64,000 bases of DNA, from contig NZ_CANLNB010000006.1 of assembly GCF_947492455.1 (NCBI RefSeq), positions 94,456 to 158,455 of the forward strand, in the 5' to 3' direction. Below the pieces are notes generated by a model that was not told the origin of the DNA, made no database searches, and worked only from the letters and a program-made list of their open reading frames with translations. A program made the translations under genes and the position numbers. Origin of the DNA: an uncultured Aliiroseovarius sp. (GTDB taxonomy: Bacteria > Pseudomonadota > Alphaproteobacteria > Rhodobacterales > Rhodobacteraceae). The number at the start of each line of letters is the position of its first letter. The first letter of the stretch is position 1. Shown here piece by piece: positions 37,584 through 45,783 of the stretch.

Positions 37584-38069
37584 ATGATCCGTACTCTGGC
37601 CATGATTGGTGGTTTGGCAGGCGCCGTGGCGCTCAGCCAGTTCCCCGAGTTCACGCAGCAATACATGCAGCGCCTGTCCGGCGCACGGACCGAGCTGAAG
37701 GTGATCACCACCGGCTTTGACCTGACGGCGAAGGCGGCGGGCTATACCCGTGAGGAAGCTCTGGATCAGATGAGCGGGTCGGACTTCCAGAATGATCTGC
37801 GCGACCAGATGCAGGACAATTTCGATCGCTACGATCGTCTGGACGCGTCCTATGCCGCGCTTAAAGGCACCGAGCCCTTGGTGCGTCTGACCAAGCTATG
37901 GCATTTCCGCGATGTGGATCTGGTTGAACGTACGTGGAACGAATACCGCCCGGCTATACCTGTGACCACGGACGGCCTTTTATGCGCCGGGATCGGATAT
38001 GTGGGCGGCTGGTTGATCGTGTCGCTGGTGTTGGGCGCATTTCTACGCCCGTTTCGCAGGCTGGCCTAA
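37584..38069 (+). CDS. DUF2937 family membrane protein
   Basis: A 161-residue protein with one membrane segment at each end (IGGLAGAVALSQF and GIGYVGGWLIVSLVLGAFLRP) and a helical outer part between (FTQQYMQRLSGARTELKVIT). This matches DUF2937, a family with no known role. The ATG at 37584 is preceded by GTGAGAGCAG. It stands alone between a terminator and a convergent porin-like gene. Confidence 0.75.
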   Translation: MIRTLAMIGGLAGAVALSQFPEFTQQYMQRLSGARTELKVITTGFDLTAKAAGYTREEALDQMSGSDFQNDLRDQMQDNFDRYDRLDASYAALKGTEPLVRLTKLWHFRDVDLVERTWNEYRPAIPVTTDGLLCAGIGYVGGWLIVSLVLGAFLRPFRRLA

Positions 38070-38098
38070 GCGCGCCCGTTTAAGGCGCGCCGCATGGC

Positions 38099-38815
38099 TT
38101 AGAAGTTGTAGTTCACACCCAGTTTGATGGTGTGGAACAGCGGTGTCGCCAAGGTGGTGGTCCCTCCGCCATCCGTCAGCTCGTCTGTGCCGAAGTTGAC
38201 GTATTCGTATTCACCGGTCATGGTCCAGCGATCCGAAATCGGACGCTCAAAACCCACGCCAAGGATATAGCCATTGGTCGAGTAGGTTTCATCGAAGGAC
38301 ACCGCGCCGCCGCCGCCAGAGCCCGAGACGACATAGTCAAACTCGGCGCGCGCCAGGCCTACGGTGCCGTAGATGAACGCGTTGAACAGCTTCGAGGCCG
38401 TGCCAGCCTTTACGCGCAGCGAAAGCGCGTGGTTCATTTTGGTCGACCCACTGTAGTCTACACCCGAGAACGAATCCTCGACATTCCCCGCTTCGGCAGC
38501 AACTTCGCCCCCGACAACAAAGTCGTTGAACTGCCAGCGATAACCAGCGCGCAAGGATAGGGCCGGACCGCTGATGTTCAGTTCTTCTCCGGTGCTGAAC
38601 GAAGGCCCCAAGGCGGGTGTCAGTCCGATCCGGTCGCCGCCCGCGAAATGATAACCAAGAGTGCCCCCGACATAGGCTCCCTGCCAAGGTTTAGAGCTTT
38701 CAACGACTGGTGTGACAGGTGCATTGATCACCGGCTCTTCTAAAGAGCCTGCCAGTGCAGTTCCGGTCGAAAAAAGTACGGTTGCGCAGGTCAGAAGGCT
38801 GGCAGTTTTCATCAT
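38099..38815 (-). CDS. Outer-membrane beta-barrel protein (porin family)
   Basis: A 238-residue protein: signal peptide MMKTASLLTCATVLFSTGTALAG, a short linker with PVIN..PVTPVVESS, then an eight-stranded barrel starting with WQGAYVGGTLGYHF and ending with the C-terminal Phe (TIKLGVNYNF), as outer-membrane assembly requires. It is like the Omp25/OmpA-type small barrels of alphaproteobacteria. The ATG at 38815 gives a proper signal peptide; a TTG at 38839 is the longer alternative. Not linked to its neighbours. Confidence 0.82.
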   Translation of the reverse strand: MMKTASLLTCATVLFSTGTALAGSLEEPVINAPVTPVVESSKPWQGAYVGGTLGYHFAGGDRIGLTPALGPSFSTGEELNISGPALSLRAGYRWQFNDFVVGGEVAAEAGNVEDSFSGVDYSGSTKMNHALSLRVKAGTASKLFNAFIYGTVGLARAEFDYVVSGSGGGGAVSFDETYSTNGYILGVGFERPISDRWTMTGEYEYVNFGTDELTDGGGTTTLATPLFHTIKLGVNYNF

Positions 38816-38990
38816 CGGTAAACTCGTGTCTAATCGCAAAAGTAAGATTGATCCCTTTTATCTACATAATGTTAATGTGGGAACTTTTATTTTGCCACAT
38901 CTGGTGGGGCGTGGCGGATTGCCCACTATCTGTGGGGGGATTGTTGCTGGTGGTGGCGCAAAGGGATTTCTGGGCCAAAACTGTTCGCAA

Positions 38991-39027
38991 TAAAAAGAAA
39001 ATCGCCCGCGGGAATGGCGCGGGCGAT
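38991..39027 (-). terminator. Rho-independent terminator after purK
   Basis: ATCGCCCGCG pairs perfectly with CGCGGGCGAT around a 7-base loop (39001-39027). Read on the minus strand it is followed by TTTCTTTTTA. It ends the purE-purK transcript. Confidence 0.85.
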
Positions 39028-39049
39028 GTTCTGTTTCATATGAGGGGAA

Positions 39050-40126
39050 TCAGCTTTGGCGCGGTGTGATGCGGTTCACGTGCCCCATCTTGCGCCCCGG
39101 TTTCACCTCGGCCTTACCATAAAGGTGCAGTGATGCGTTGCCTTCCTTGGCAATGTCCGCCACGCGGTCCATGTCGTCTCCGATCAGGTTTTCCATCACC
39201 ACGTCCGCATAACGCGATCCGTCGCCCAGCGGCCAGCCGGCCACGGCGCGGATGTGCTGCTCGAACTGGTCGATGGTGCAGCCCTGCTGGGTCCAGTGGC
39301 CCGAGTTGTGCACGCGCGGGGCGATTTCGTTCACGATCAGCCCTTGCGGCGTGACGAACAGCTCGACCCCCATGACGCCGACGTAATCAAGCGCGTTCAG
39401 GATGTTTGCCGCCAGAAGTACCGCGTCCATCCGTTGCGACGCGGTCAGGGTTGCGGGCACAGTCGTGGTGTCCAGGATGCCGTCTTTGTGGACGTTCTCG
39501 CCGGGATCGAAGCAGGCGACGTCGCCGCCGGTGCCACGCGCGGCGATCACGCTGACCTCGTGGGTGAAGTTCACGAAGCCTTCCAGCACGGCGGGCGCGC
39601 CCTGCATGTCGGCCAGTGCCGAGTCTGCATCTGCGTCCGACTTCAATCGCGCCTGTCCTTTGCCATCATAGCCAAAGCGGCGGGTTTTCAGGATCGAGGG
39701 CGCGCCGATCTGCGCGACCGCAGCGGCCATATCCTCGGCGCTTTCCACATTCGCGTAGGGCGCAACCTTCAGGCCCAGACCGGACAGGAAGTCCTTCTCG
39801 GTCAAGCGGTCTTGGCTGACGCGCAGTGCCTCGCGCCCCGGACGGATCGGCTTATGCGCCTCCAGCGCGTCCAGCGCGGTGGTGGGGATGTTTTCGAATT
39901 CGTAGGTGATGACATCGACGGAAGCAGCAAACGCCTCTAGCGCGGCGATGTCGTCATAGCCTGCGGTGGTCACACGGTCGGCGACCTGACCGGCGGGCGG
40001 GTTGGCGCCCGGTTCAAAGATGTGCGTCTTGAAGCCAAGGCGCGAGGCCGCGACCGACAGCATACGGCCCAATTGACCACCGCCAAGAATGCCAATCGTG
40101 GCGCCTGTTTGCAGCATATCAGTCAT
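39050..40126 (-). CDS. purK: N5-carboxyaminoimidazole ribonucleotide synthase
   Basis: A 358-residue ATP-grasp enzyme that carboxylates aminoimidazole ribonucleotide with bicarbonate in purine synthesis. [20 protein letters not shown] at the start, the ATP-grasp region [14 protein letters not shown], and the metal-binding end [14 protein letters not shown]. The ATG at 40126 overlaps the purE stop by eight bases, and an ATG at 40117 is possible. Its product goes to PurE. Confidence 0.95.
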   Translation of the reverse strand: MTDMLQTGATIGILGGGQLGRMLSVAASRLGFKTHIFEPGANPPAGQVADRVTTAGYDDIAALEAFAASVDVITYEFENIPTTALDALEAHKPIRPGREALRVSQDRLTEKDFLSGLGLKVAPYANVESAEDMAAAVAQIGAPSILKTRRFGYDGKGQARLKSDADADSALADMQGAPAVLEGFVNFTHEVSVIAARGTGGDVACFDPGENVHKDGILDTTTVPATLTASQRMDAVLLAANILNALDYVGVMGVELFVTPQGLIVNEIAPRVHNSGHWTQQGCTIDQFEQHIRAVAGWPLGDGSRYADVVMENLIGDDMDRVADIAKEGNASLHLYGKAEVKPGRKMGHVNRITPRQS

Positions 40127-40607
40127 CCGAGGGTTCATCCGGGATCGAGGCCGACAGCGCGTCACGCCACGCATCCAGCCGGGTTGCAAGTTCCGCGTCC
40201 GACACGGCCAGAATGCCCGCCGCCATCAGACCCGCATTGGCAGCACCCGCGGCACCGATGGCCATCGTGGCAACCGGAAAGCCCTTGGGCATCTGCACGA
40301 TGGAATAGAGGCTATCGACACCCGACAGCGCACGCGTCTGCACCGGAACGCCCACAACAGGCACACGGGTTTTCGAGGCCATCATGCCGGGCAGGTGGGC
40401 CGCGCCACCCGCGCCCGCAATAATCACATGCAACCCGCGATCCGCTGCGGTCTTGCCATAGTCCCACAAGCGATCCGGGGTGCGGTGCGCCGAGACGATC
40501 TTGGTCTCATAGGCAATGCCCAGTTCATCCAAAATGGTGGCGGCTTCTTTCATCGTGGGCCAGTCCGACTGGCTGCCCATAATGATCCCGACTTTCACGT
40601 CCGTCAT
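40119..40607 (-). CDS. purE: N5-CAIR mutase
   Basis: A 162-residue class I PurE, which rearranges N5-CAIR to [24 protein letters not shown] carries the SxSD active-site motif, and the central [20 protein letters not shown] binds substrate, the His of AAHLPG being catalytic. It forms an overlapping pair with purK. Confidence 0.96.
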   Translation of the reverse strand: MTDVKVGIIMGSQSDWPTMKEAATILDELGIAYETKIVSAHRTPDRLWDYGKTAADRGLHVIIAGAGGAAHLPGMMASKTRVPVVGVPVQTRALSGVDSLYSIVQMPKGFPVATMAIGAAGAANAGLMAAGILAVSDAELATRLDAWRDALSASIPDEPSDD

Positions 40608-40683
40608 GTGTCCCTCGCATCCCTTGCGTCAGTTGGCGTTTCCATACAGGCTTCACGCCCTGCGATGCAATGCTGCGTTGCAA

Positions 40684-40902
40684 TCAGGCGATGATATCCG
40701 GGGTCAATTTGTCCTCGATCCGGGCGATTTTGTCTTTCAAAGCCAGTTTCTGCTTTTTCAGACGGCGCAGACGCAACTGATCCGCCCGCCCGCTTTCCTC
40801 AAGCGCGTGGATGGCTTCGTCCAGATCCCGGTGTTCGGCGCGGAAGACCTCGAGCTCTACGCGGAGCACGTCGTCGGTCTTCATTTCTTTGGCATTGCTC
40901 AT
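40684..40902 (-). CDS. YdcH/DUF465 family small protein
   Basis: A 72-residue charged helical protein (MSNAKEMKTDDVLRVELEVF, then EHRDLDEAIHALEESG and LRLRRLKKQKLALKDKI), the typical DUF465 pattern. The frame is open to 41031, but the family length fits a start at 40902. It is divergent from hsp20. Function unknown. Confidence 0.8.
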   Translation of the reverse strand: MSNAKEMKTDDVLRVELEVFRAEHRDLDEAIHALEESGRADQLRLRRLKKQKLALKDKIARIEDKLTPDIIA

Positions 40903-40974
40903 GTGCGAGTCGTTCTTGTCGAGTGGTTGCCTGACCATAACGTCTGCCGGGGGGGATCGCCAAGCAAAAGCCGC

Positions 40975-41003
40975 CTTGCAACTGATTGGCGGGACACCCA
41001 TAT
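40975..41003 (+). promoter_or_regulatory. Predicted heat-shock (RpoH) promoter of hsp20
   Basis: CTTGCA (40975-40980), 17 bases, then CCATAT (40998-41003) within CACCCATAT. This agrees with the sigma-32 consensus (CTTG... and CCCCATNT). The hsp20 ATG is 61 bases downstream. Confidence 0.6.
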
Positions 41004-41063
41004 TCAAGATGTGGTCGCCTGCGGGGGCCATATCAAACGTGTCGCTTATTCAAGGACGTGTCG

Positions 41064-41477
41064 ATGACAAAAGTAAGCTTGGGAACGCATCCCTTTCTCT
41101 TGGGCTTTGAACAGCTGGAGCGCATGGTTGAACAGGCCGCGAAATCCGGCAAGGACGGCTATCCCCCTTTCAATATCGAACAGGTCTCGGACCGGGCCTA
41201 TCGGATCACGCTGGCCGTGGCAGGCTTTGCCGACGAGGATCTGTCGATCACGGTCGAGAACGCCAAGCTGGTGATCCGCGGATCGCAGGGCGACACGCAC
41301 GAAGGCCGGGTGTACCTGCACCGTGGCATCGCATCGCGCCAGTTCATGAAAAGCTTCGTGCTGGCCGAAGGGGTCGAGGTTGTGGGCGCCAAAACCGAAA
41401 ACGGGCTTCTGCATATCGACCTTGAACGGGCCGAGCCAGAGACCGTGGTACAGACCATCACGATCAACAAAGCCTAG
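41064..41477 (+). CDS. Small heat shock protein, Hsp20/IbpA type
   Basis: A 137-residue alpha-crystallin protein that holds unfolding proteins. The N-terminal arm reads LGTHPFLLGFEQLERMVEQA, usual for IbpA-like proteins. The alpha-crystallin domain runs from YPPFNIEQVSDRAYRITLAV to VVGAKTENGLLHIDLER. The C-terminal tail lacks an obvious I-x-I/V motif of classical length, though QTITINKA may serve. The ATG at 41064 has AAGGA upstream. A sigma-32-like promoter lies before it. Confidence 0.9.
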   Translation: MTKVSLGTHPFLLGFEQLERMVEQAAKSGKDGYPPFNIEQVSDRAYRITLAVAGFADEDLSITVENAKLVIRGSQGDTHEGRVYLHRGIASRQFMKSFVLAEGVEVVGAKTENGLLHIDLERAEPETVVQTITINKA

Positions 41478-41564
41478 GTCACAAAGGGCGACACCCGCCT
41501 GCAGTCACGTAATCGCACAGAATCATGCTATTCTTCCTGAAGTTGATTTCAGGAGGACTTTGTC

Positions 41565-42671
41565 ATGGCCCGTGCGAATATGCGCGATTTAAGCTTCGCA
41601 ACGATCAATCTTTTTAATCTGCAGGTTCCCGGCGGGATTACCTACTCCAACCGTCCGCATATCGAGGACGACGCCGATGGCCGCGCCTATTACCAGCGCA
41701 AAATCAAGTGGACCGCTGCGCGCCTGAAAGAGGTCGATGCCGAGGTCATCGCCTTTCAGGAGCTCTGGTCTGTTGTCGCCTTACGCGAATGTTTCGCCGA
41801 GGCGGGGCTGACCAACGACTATGACCTCGTGGCGCGGGATGCGCCGGGTCGGGGGCGGCCTCAGGTGGCGTTGGCGGTGCGTAAGGATCGGCATGGCAAT
41901 TCCCAGCTGGCGCAAGGCGGCTGGCACGCGGATTTCCCGCCGCAGTTCCGCTTCGACAAGGTGCGCGAAACCGCAGGCGCCGAAGAAGAGATCACTATCA
42001 CGATCAACAAATTTTCGCGTCCGCTTCTGATCGCCAAGATCCAGCCGGAAGGGGATAATCCAACGCCGCCGGAAGTCACCGTCGTCGTCGCGCATTTGAA
42101 ATCCAAGGGTCCGGCCCGCGTGTCCTTTGCGCAGCCGCAACCCCTGATCCTGCAACACCATGCGAAACACGCGAAATCCACATTGGCCCATATGCGGCGC
42201 GTGATGGAGGCCGGCGCGCTACGCGTGCTTCTGGATGGCTGGATGAAGTCGGAAGAGGAAAACGACATCTCGCCCACCATCGTGATGGGCGATCTGAACG
42301 ACGACACCATGTCGGTGACAAACGAGCTTATTTCCGATCAACCGACCTATCGCATGGTGCAGAAAAGTCGTGCGGGGCTGACATCAGACAAGGGGCTGTA
42401 TTCGGTCGAACGGCTACAACAATACCGATCCATGCGGCATGTCTATTACACCCATGTCTACAAACATAAACGCGAGAGCCTCGATCATATTCTGGTCAGC
42501 GAGGAGTTCTACGATCACTCGCGCAAACGCCTGTGGTCGTTCCGCGAGATGGAGGTGATCAACGACCACCTGAACCGCGACAGCTTTGAAGAGGAATTGG
42601 GCGCGTCAGACCATGGGATTGTCAAAGCCTATTTCGATTGGAACCCCATGCCGGATGGGTTGAGCAGCTAA
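41565..42671 (+). CDS. Endonuclease/exonuclease/phosphatase family protein
   Basis: A 368-residue EEP-fold protein: DLSFATINLFNLQVPGG, the Glu in EVIAFQELWSVVALRE, VVVAHLKSKGPARV, IVMGDLNDDTMS, and the final ASDHGIVKAYFDW. A strong CAGGAGGA site precedes the ATG. It differs from the EEP protein at 27190 in length and in its inserted region (residues ~140-200). No signal peptide, so a cytoplasmic nuclease or phosphatase is likely; the substrate is unknown. Confidence 0.85.
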   Translation: MARANMRDLSFATINLFNLQVPGGITYSNRPHIEDDADGRAYYQRKIKWTAARLKEVDAEVIAFQELWSVVALRECFAEAGLTNDYDLVARDAPGRGRPQVALAVRKDRHGNSQLAQGGWHADFPPQFRFDKVRETAGAEEEITITINKFSRPLLIAKIQPEGDNPTPPEVTVVVAHLKSKGPARVSFAQPQPLILQHHAKHAKSTLAHMRRVMEAGALRVLLDGWMKSEEENDISPTIVMGDLNDDTMSVTNELISDQPTYRMVQKSRAGLTSDKGLYSVERLQQYRSMRHVYYTHVYKHKRESLDHILVSEEFYDHSRKRLWSFREMEVINDHLNRDSFEEELGASDHGIVKAYFDWNPMPDGLSS

Positions 42672-42677
42672 TGGAGA

Positions 42678-43310
42678 CTAGCCGTCTACGACGGTGCATT
42701 TGCGCAAGCTAAGACGACGCGTGAGCTTGGCTTTCTTAAGGGCTGACACAAGGCGGTCGCTGAAGAACAGGGCCTGGCGAAGGTTCTTTTCCAACCAAAG
42801 ATCAACACCGCCGAACGTGTCGCCTGACACAGCGACCAATCCCTCTTCCATCCAAGCTTCTAGGTTGTAGTAGTCAACACTGTCATACGGTTTCTTGACC
42901 TCCGGCGAATGCTCGGGAAGAAAGCTGTCTTTAACCTCTGCAAAGTTGATGCAGTAGTGTGTGCCTGCAACTTCGGTTTTGCGGTCATGCTCATAAAGCT
43001 TTGTTGGGTAAAATGTGGTCTTCCCCAGGTCAAATTGCTCCAACACTTGTTTCATCTCGTTCGAGACGACCCAATAGCCGCCAATCATCGCAAAATCGGG
43101 CACTTTGCGGATTTTTTTGTCTGGGTATTCGTACCAAAACTCCTTGGCGAAGCGCTCCGAAGGCAAATCTTCACCCAGCACGTTTCTTCGCATTGCGTCG
43201 ACGGCGCGCACTCTGTCGTGCTCATGCACGTCCGAACCAAAACCCTTTAGAAGCGTAGAATCGACAAAAACCTTACTAAACCAGACCGACGGTTTCTTTG
43301 CTGGAGCCAT
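42678..43310 (-). CDS. Imm11/DUF1629-like protein (possible immunity protein)
   Basis: A 210-residue soluble protein, visibly more AT-rich than its neighbours. Its pattern resembles the Imm11 (DUF1629) family of toxin-immunity proteins: VPDFAMIGGYWVVSNEMKQV followed by DLGKTTFYPTKLYEH and a closing LFFSDRLVSALKKAKLT. No toxin gene is adjacent: the neighbours are an EEP phosphoesterase and sat/cysC. If the family call is right it is an orphan immunity gene, perhaps acquired. The call rests on the pattern I recognise, not on a search. Confidence 0.5.
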   Translation of the reverse strand: MAPAKKPSVWFSKVFVDSTLLKGFGSDVHEHDRVRAVDAMRRNVLGEDLPSERFAKEFWYEYPDKKIRKVPDFAMIGGYWVVSNEMKQVLEQFDLGKTTFYPTKLYEHDRKTEVAGTHYCINFAEVKDSFLPEHSPEVKKPYDSVDYYNLEAWMEEGLVAVSGDTFGGVDLWLEKNLRQALFFSDRLVSALKKAKLTRRLSLRKCTVVDG

Positions 43311-43430
43311 GAATGAGTTCTCTCAAATTGCTTTGTGCCAACAGCTAGCATCAGGGCGCAATTCGAGTCTACCTTTAGGCGAGGCTGAGGCGATGTTAGG
43401 ATTGTGAACCCAGCATCCCATGCCCCAAAC

Positions 43431-43460
43431 AAAAAAAGCCCGGCGTGCTTGCCGGGCTTT
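43431..43460 (-). terminator. Rho-independent terminator after sat/cysC
   Basis: AAAGCCCGGC pairs perfectly with GCCGGGCTTT around a 6-base loop (43435-43460). On the minus strand a run of T's follows. It ends the sat/cysC transcript. Confidence 0.88.
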
Positions 43461-43478
43461 TCGTTAGAGCAGGTCGTA

Positions 43479-45554
43479 TCAGGCTTTCACCAGACCCATG
43501 CTTTCCAGCTTCAGCAGAACCTGGTGGGCGCAGTTGTCGACGTCCACATTCTCGGTCTCAACCGACAGTTCCGGGTTTACGGGCACGTCATAGGGGTCCG
43601 AGATGCCGGTGAACTCTTTGATCTTGCCTTCACGGGCCAGTTTATACAGGCCCTTGCGGTCGCGGCGCTCGCATTCCTCGATCGAGGTTGCGACGTGCAC
43701 TTCCACAAAGGCACCGAACTGTTCGATGTCCTCGCGCACGGCGCGGCGGGTGGTGGCGTAGGGCGCGATGGGCGCGCAGATCGCGATACCACCGTTCTTG
43801 GTGATCTCCGAGGCCACGTAACCGATGCGGCGGATGTTCAGGTCACGGTGCTCTTTCGAGAAGCCAAGCTCGCTCGACAGGTTTTTCCGCACGATGTCAC
43901 CATCCAAAAGCGTCACGGGGCGGCCACCCTGTTCCATCAGCTTCACCATAAGCGCGTTGGCGATGGTCGATTTGCCCGAACCCGAGAAGCCGGTGAAGAA
44001 CACGGTGAAGCCCTGTTTCGAACGCGGCGGCTTGGTGCGGCGCAGTTCCTTGACCACTTCGGGGAACGAGAACCACTCGGGGATTTCCAGACCCTCTTGC
44101 AGGCGGCGGCGCAGTTCGGTGCCCGAGATGTTCAGGATGGTGACGTTGTCACGGTCCTTGATCTCGTCATTCGGTTCGTACTGGGCGCGTTCCTGCACAT
44201 AGACCATGTGTTTGAAGTCGACCATTTCGATGCCGATCTCGGCCTGATGCTCGCGGAACAGGTCCTGTGCGTCATAGGGGCCATAGAAGTCTTCACCAGC
44301 CGAGTTCTTGCCGGGGCCAGCGTGATCGCGGCCAACGATGAAGTGGGTGCAGCCGTGGTTCTTGCGGATCAGACCATGCCACACAGCTTCACGCGGGCCA
44401 GCCATGCGCATGGCCAGGTTCAGAAGCGACATGCTGGTGGTCGATGCCGGGTATTTGTCCAGAACAGCTTCGTAGCAGCGCACGCGGGTGAAGTGGTCGA
44501 CGTCACCGGGTTTGGTCATGCCAACAACCGGGTGGATCAGCAGGTTGGCCTGCGCCTCTTTCGCGGCGCGGAAGGTCAGTTCCTGGTGCGCGCGGTGCAA
44601 CGGGTTGCGGGTCTGGAAGGCCACGATCTTGCGCCAGCCCAGCTTGCGGAAATAGGCGCGCAGCTCGTTCGGGGTGTCGCGACGCGCGCGGAAATCATAG
44701 TGGACGGGCTGCTGGATGCCGACAACTGGGCCGCCCAGATAGATCTTGCCTGCCTGGTTGTGCAGATAGTTCACCGCCGGGTGGGCGTCGTCATCGGCGC
44801 CAAAGACCTTCTCGGCCTCGTTGGATTTGTTCGGTTCCCAGCGGTCGGTGACGGTCATAGTGGCCAGAATGACGCCTTCCTGATCGCGCAGGGCGATGTC
44901 CTGACCCAGCTCGATCGAGGCAGCAAAGTCTTCCGACACGTCCAGCGTGATCGGCATCGGCCACAGCTGGCCGTCGGCCAGACGCATGTTTTCCACAACG
45001 CCGTTATAGTCTTCCTCGGTCAGGAAGCCTTTCAGCGGGTTGAAGCCGCCGTTCATCAGAAGCTCAAGGTCACAGATCTGGCGCGGGGTCAGGTCGTGGC
45101 TGGTCAGATCCGCAGCTTCGACTTTCAGTTTCAGCGCGCTTTCGTGGCTGACATAGAGCTCGGGGATCGGAGCAAGGTTGTTTTCCATAAGATTGGTCCT
45201 GTGTTTAAGCGGAACCAGGCCGCTGGTTGTACCGGTGAGTTCCGCGTGCAATGCGTCATATTCTGCAAGCTTGCGGTCCAAAAAAATGTCTGTGAGCCGT
45301 ACCTTCTCGGACGCGCCGCGTGCGGTCAGCGTATAGGCAAACCGCTGGCGCTTGTCGGGGCCGTCGCGCTCGCTGATCGTGATCAGCCCGGCATCGACCG
45401 CCGCGCGCAGAAGCGCGTTCAGCCGTCCCAGAGATACCCCAATGGCAGACGCAATCGCGCGCTGCGATGCCTCTGGCGCCGTATCGAGTTGGCGCAGAAG
45501 GCGGAAGAGCTGGTCTTCTTCCTCGGGGTTGGGTTTGGCTTCGGTTGACGACAT
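43479..45554 (-). CDS. sat/cysC: Sulfate adenylyltransferase / adenylylsulfate kinase, in frame with an N-terminal winged helix
   Basis: One open frame of 691 codons. Residues 123-691 are a complete Sat-CysC protein of 569 residues (from MENNLAPIPELYVSHESALK): Sat active site QTRNPLHRAH (His198 and His201 counted from that Met), IVGRDHAGPG, and the APS kinase Walker A GFSGSGKST at 400-408 with LLDGDIVRKN. It activates sulfate to APS and phosphorylates it to PAPS. Residues 1-110 form a winged helix like the EPS-associated MarR-type regulators. Either this is a true fusion or Met123 (ATG at 45188, with AGGA nine bases upstream) starts the enzyme. A perfect palindrome (45574-45587) stands before the frame. 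Confidence 0.88.
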   Translation of the reverse strand: MSSTEAKPNPEEEDQLFRLLRQLDTAPEASQRAIASAIGVSLGRLNALLRAAVDAGLITISERDGPDKRQRFAYTLTARGASEKVRLTDIFLDRKLAEYDALHAELTGTTSGLVPLKHRTNLMENNLAPIPELYVSHESALKLKVEAADLTSHDLTPRQICDLELLMNGGFNPLKGFLTEEDYNGVVENMRLADGQLWPMPITLDVSEDFAASIELGQDIALRDQEGVILATMTVTDRWEPNKSNEAEKVFGADDDAHPAVNYLHNQAGKIYLGGPVVGIQQPVHYDFRARRDTPNELRAYFRKLGWRKIVAFQTRNPLHRAHQELTFRAAKEAQANLLIHPVVGMTKPGDVDHFTRVRCYEAVLDKYPASTTSMSLLNLAMRMAGPREAVWHGLIRKNHGCTHFIVGRDHAGPGKNSAGEDFYGPYDAQDLFREHQAEIGIEMVDFKHMVYVQERAQYEPNDEIKDRDNVTILNISGTELRRRLQEGLEIPEWFSFPEVVKELRRTKPPRSKQGFTVFFTGFSGSGKSTIANALMVKLMEQGGRPVTLLDGDIVRKNLSSELGFSKEHRDLNIRRIGYVASEITKNGGIAICAPIAPYATTRRAVREDIEQFGAFVEVHVATSIEECERRDRKGLYKLAREGKIKEFTGISDPYDVPVNPELSVETENVDVDNCAHQVLLKLESMGLVKA
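45189..45554 (-). other. MarR/EPS-associated-type winged-helix domain preceding sat/cysC
   Basis: These 122 codons encode EEDQLFRLLRQLDTAPEASQ, ASAIGVSLGRLNALLRAAVD (the helix-turn-helix) and RFAYTLTARGASEKV (the wing), and then LTDIFLDRKLAEYDALHAEL. This is like a stand-alone small regulator of about 105 residues, but no stop codon separates it from the enzyme. If Met123 starts the enzyme, this stretch would still have to read through. Confidence 0.6.
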
Positions 45555-45573
45555 GTCTTGCGACTCAAAGTGT

Positions 45574-45587
45574 GTTCACGCGTGAAC
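45574..45587. promoter_or_regulatory. Perfect palindrome upstream of the winged-helix/sat frame
   Basis: GTTCACGCGTGAAC is a perfect 14-bp palindrome 20 bases before the start codon. Its place suits an operator for the encoded winged helix. Confidence 0.45.
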
Positions 45588-45727
45588 GCATCGCATGAAA
45601 CAACTGCCCAGCAAAGGAGTATTTCGGCAGGATTCTAATTTACGGGGAATGTCGCTAAGACTGTGTGGATTGGGGAACAGTGTTTTGAATTTGGAGGGCG
45701 TAGCGGGACGTTTGCGTTCTGGCAGGC

Positions 45728-45756
45728 ACGAAAAAGGCGACCGAGAGGCCGCCTTT
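45728..45756 (-). terminator. Rho-independent terminator after trxB
   Basis: AAAGGCG pairs with CGCCTTT around a 10-base loop (45733-45756). On the minus strand it is followed by T's (complement of AAAAA before it). It ends trxB. Confidence 0.7.
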
Positions 45757-45783
45757 GGGTGTGTTTCGTGAAGGCTCTTGGCC

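Noticed and set aside
40903..41031. Extended N-terminus of the DUF465 protein
   Set aside because: The extra 43 codons cover the hsp20 promoter and do not fit the family length.
43404..45548. Plus-strand open frame of ~714 codons opposite sat/cysC
   Set aside because: Antisense shadow of a GC-rich gene; no family resemblance.
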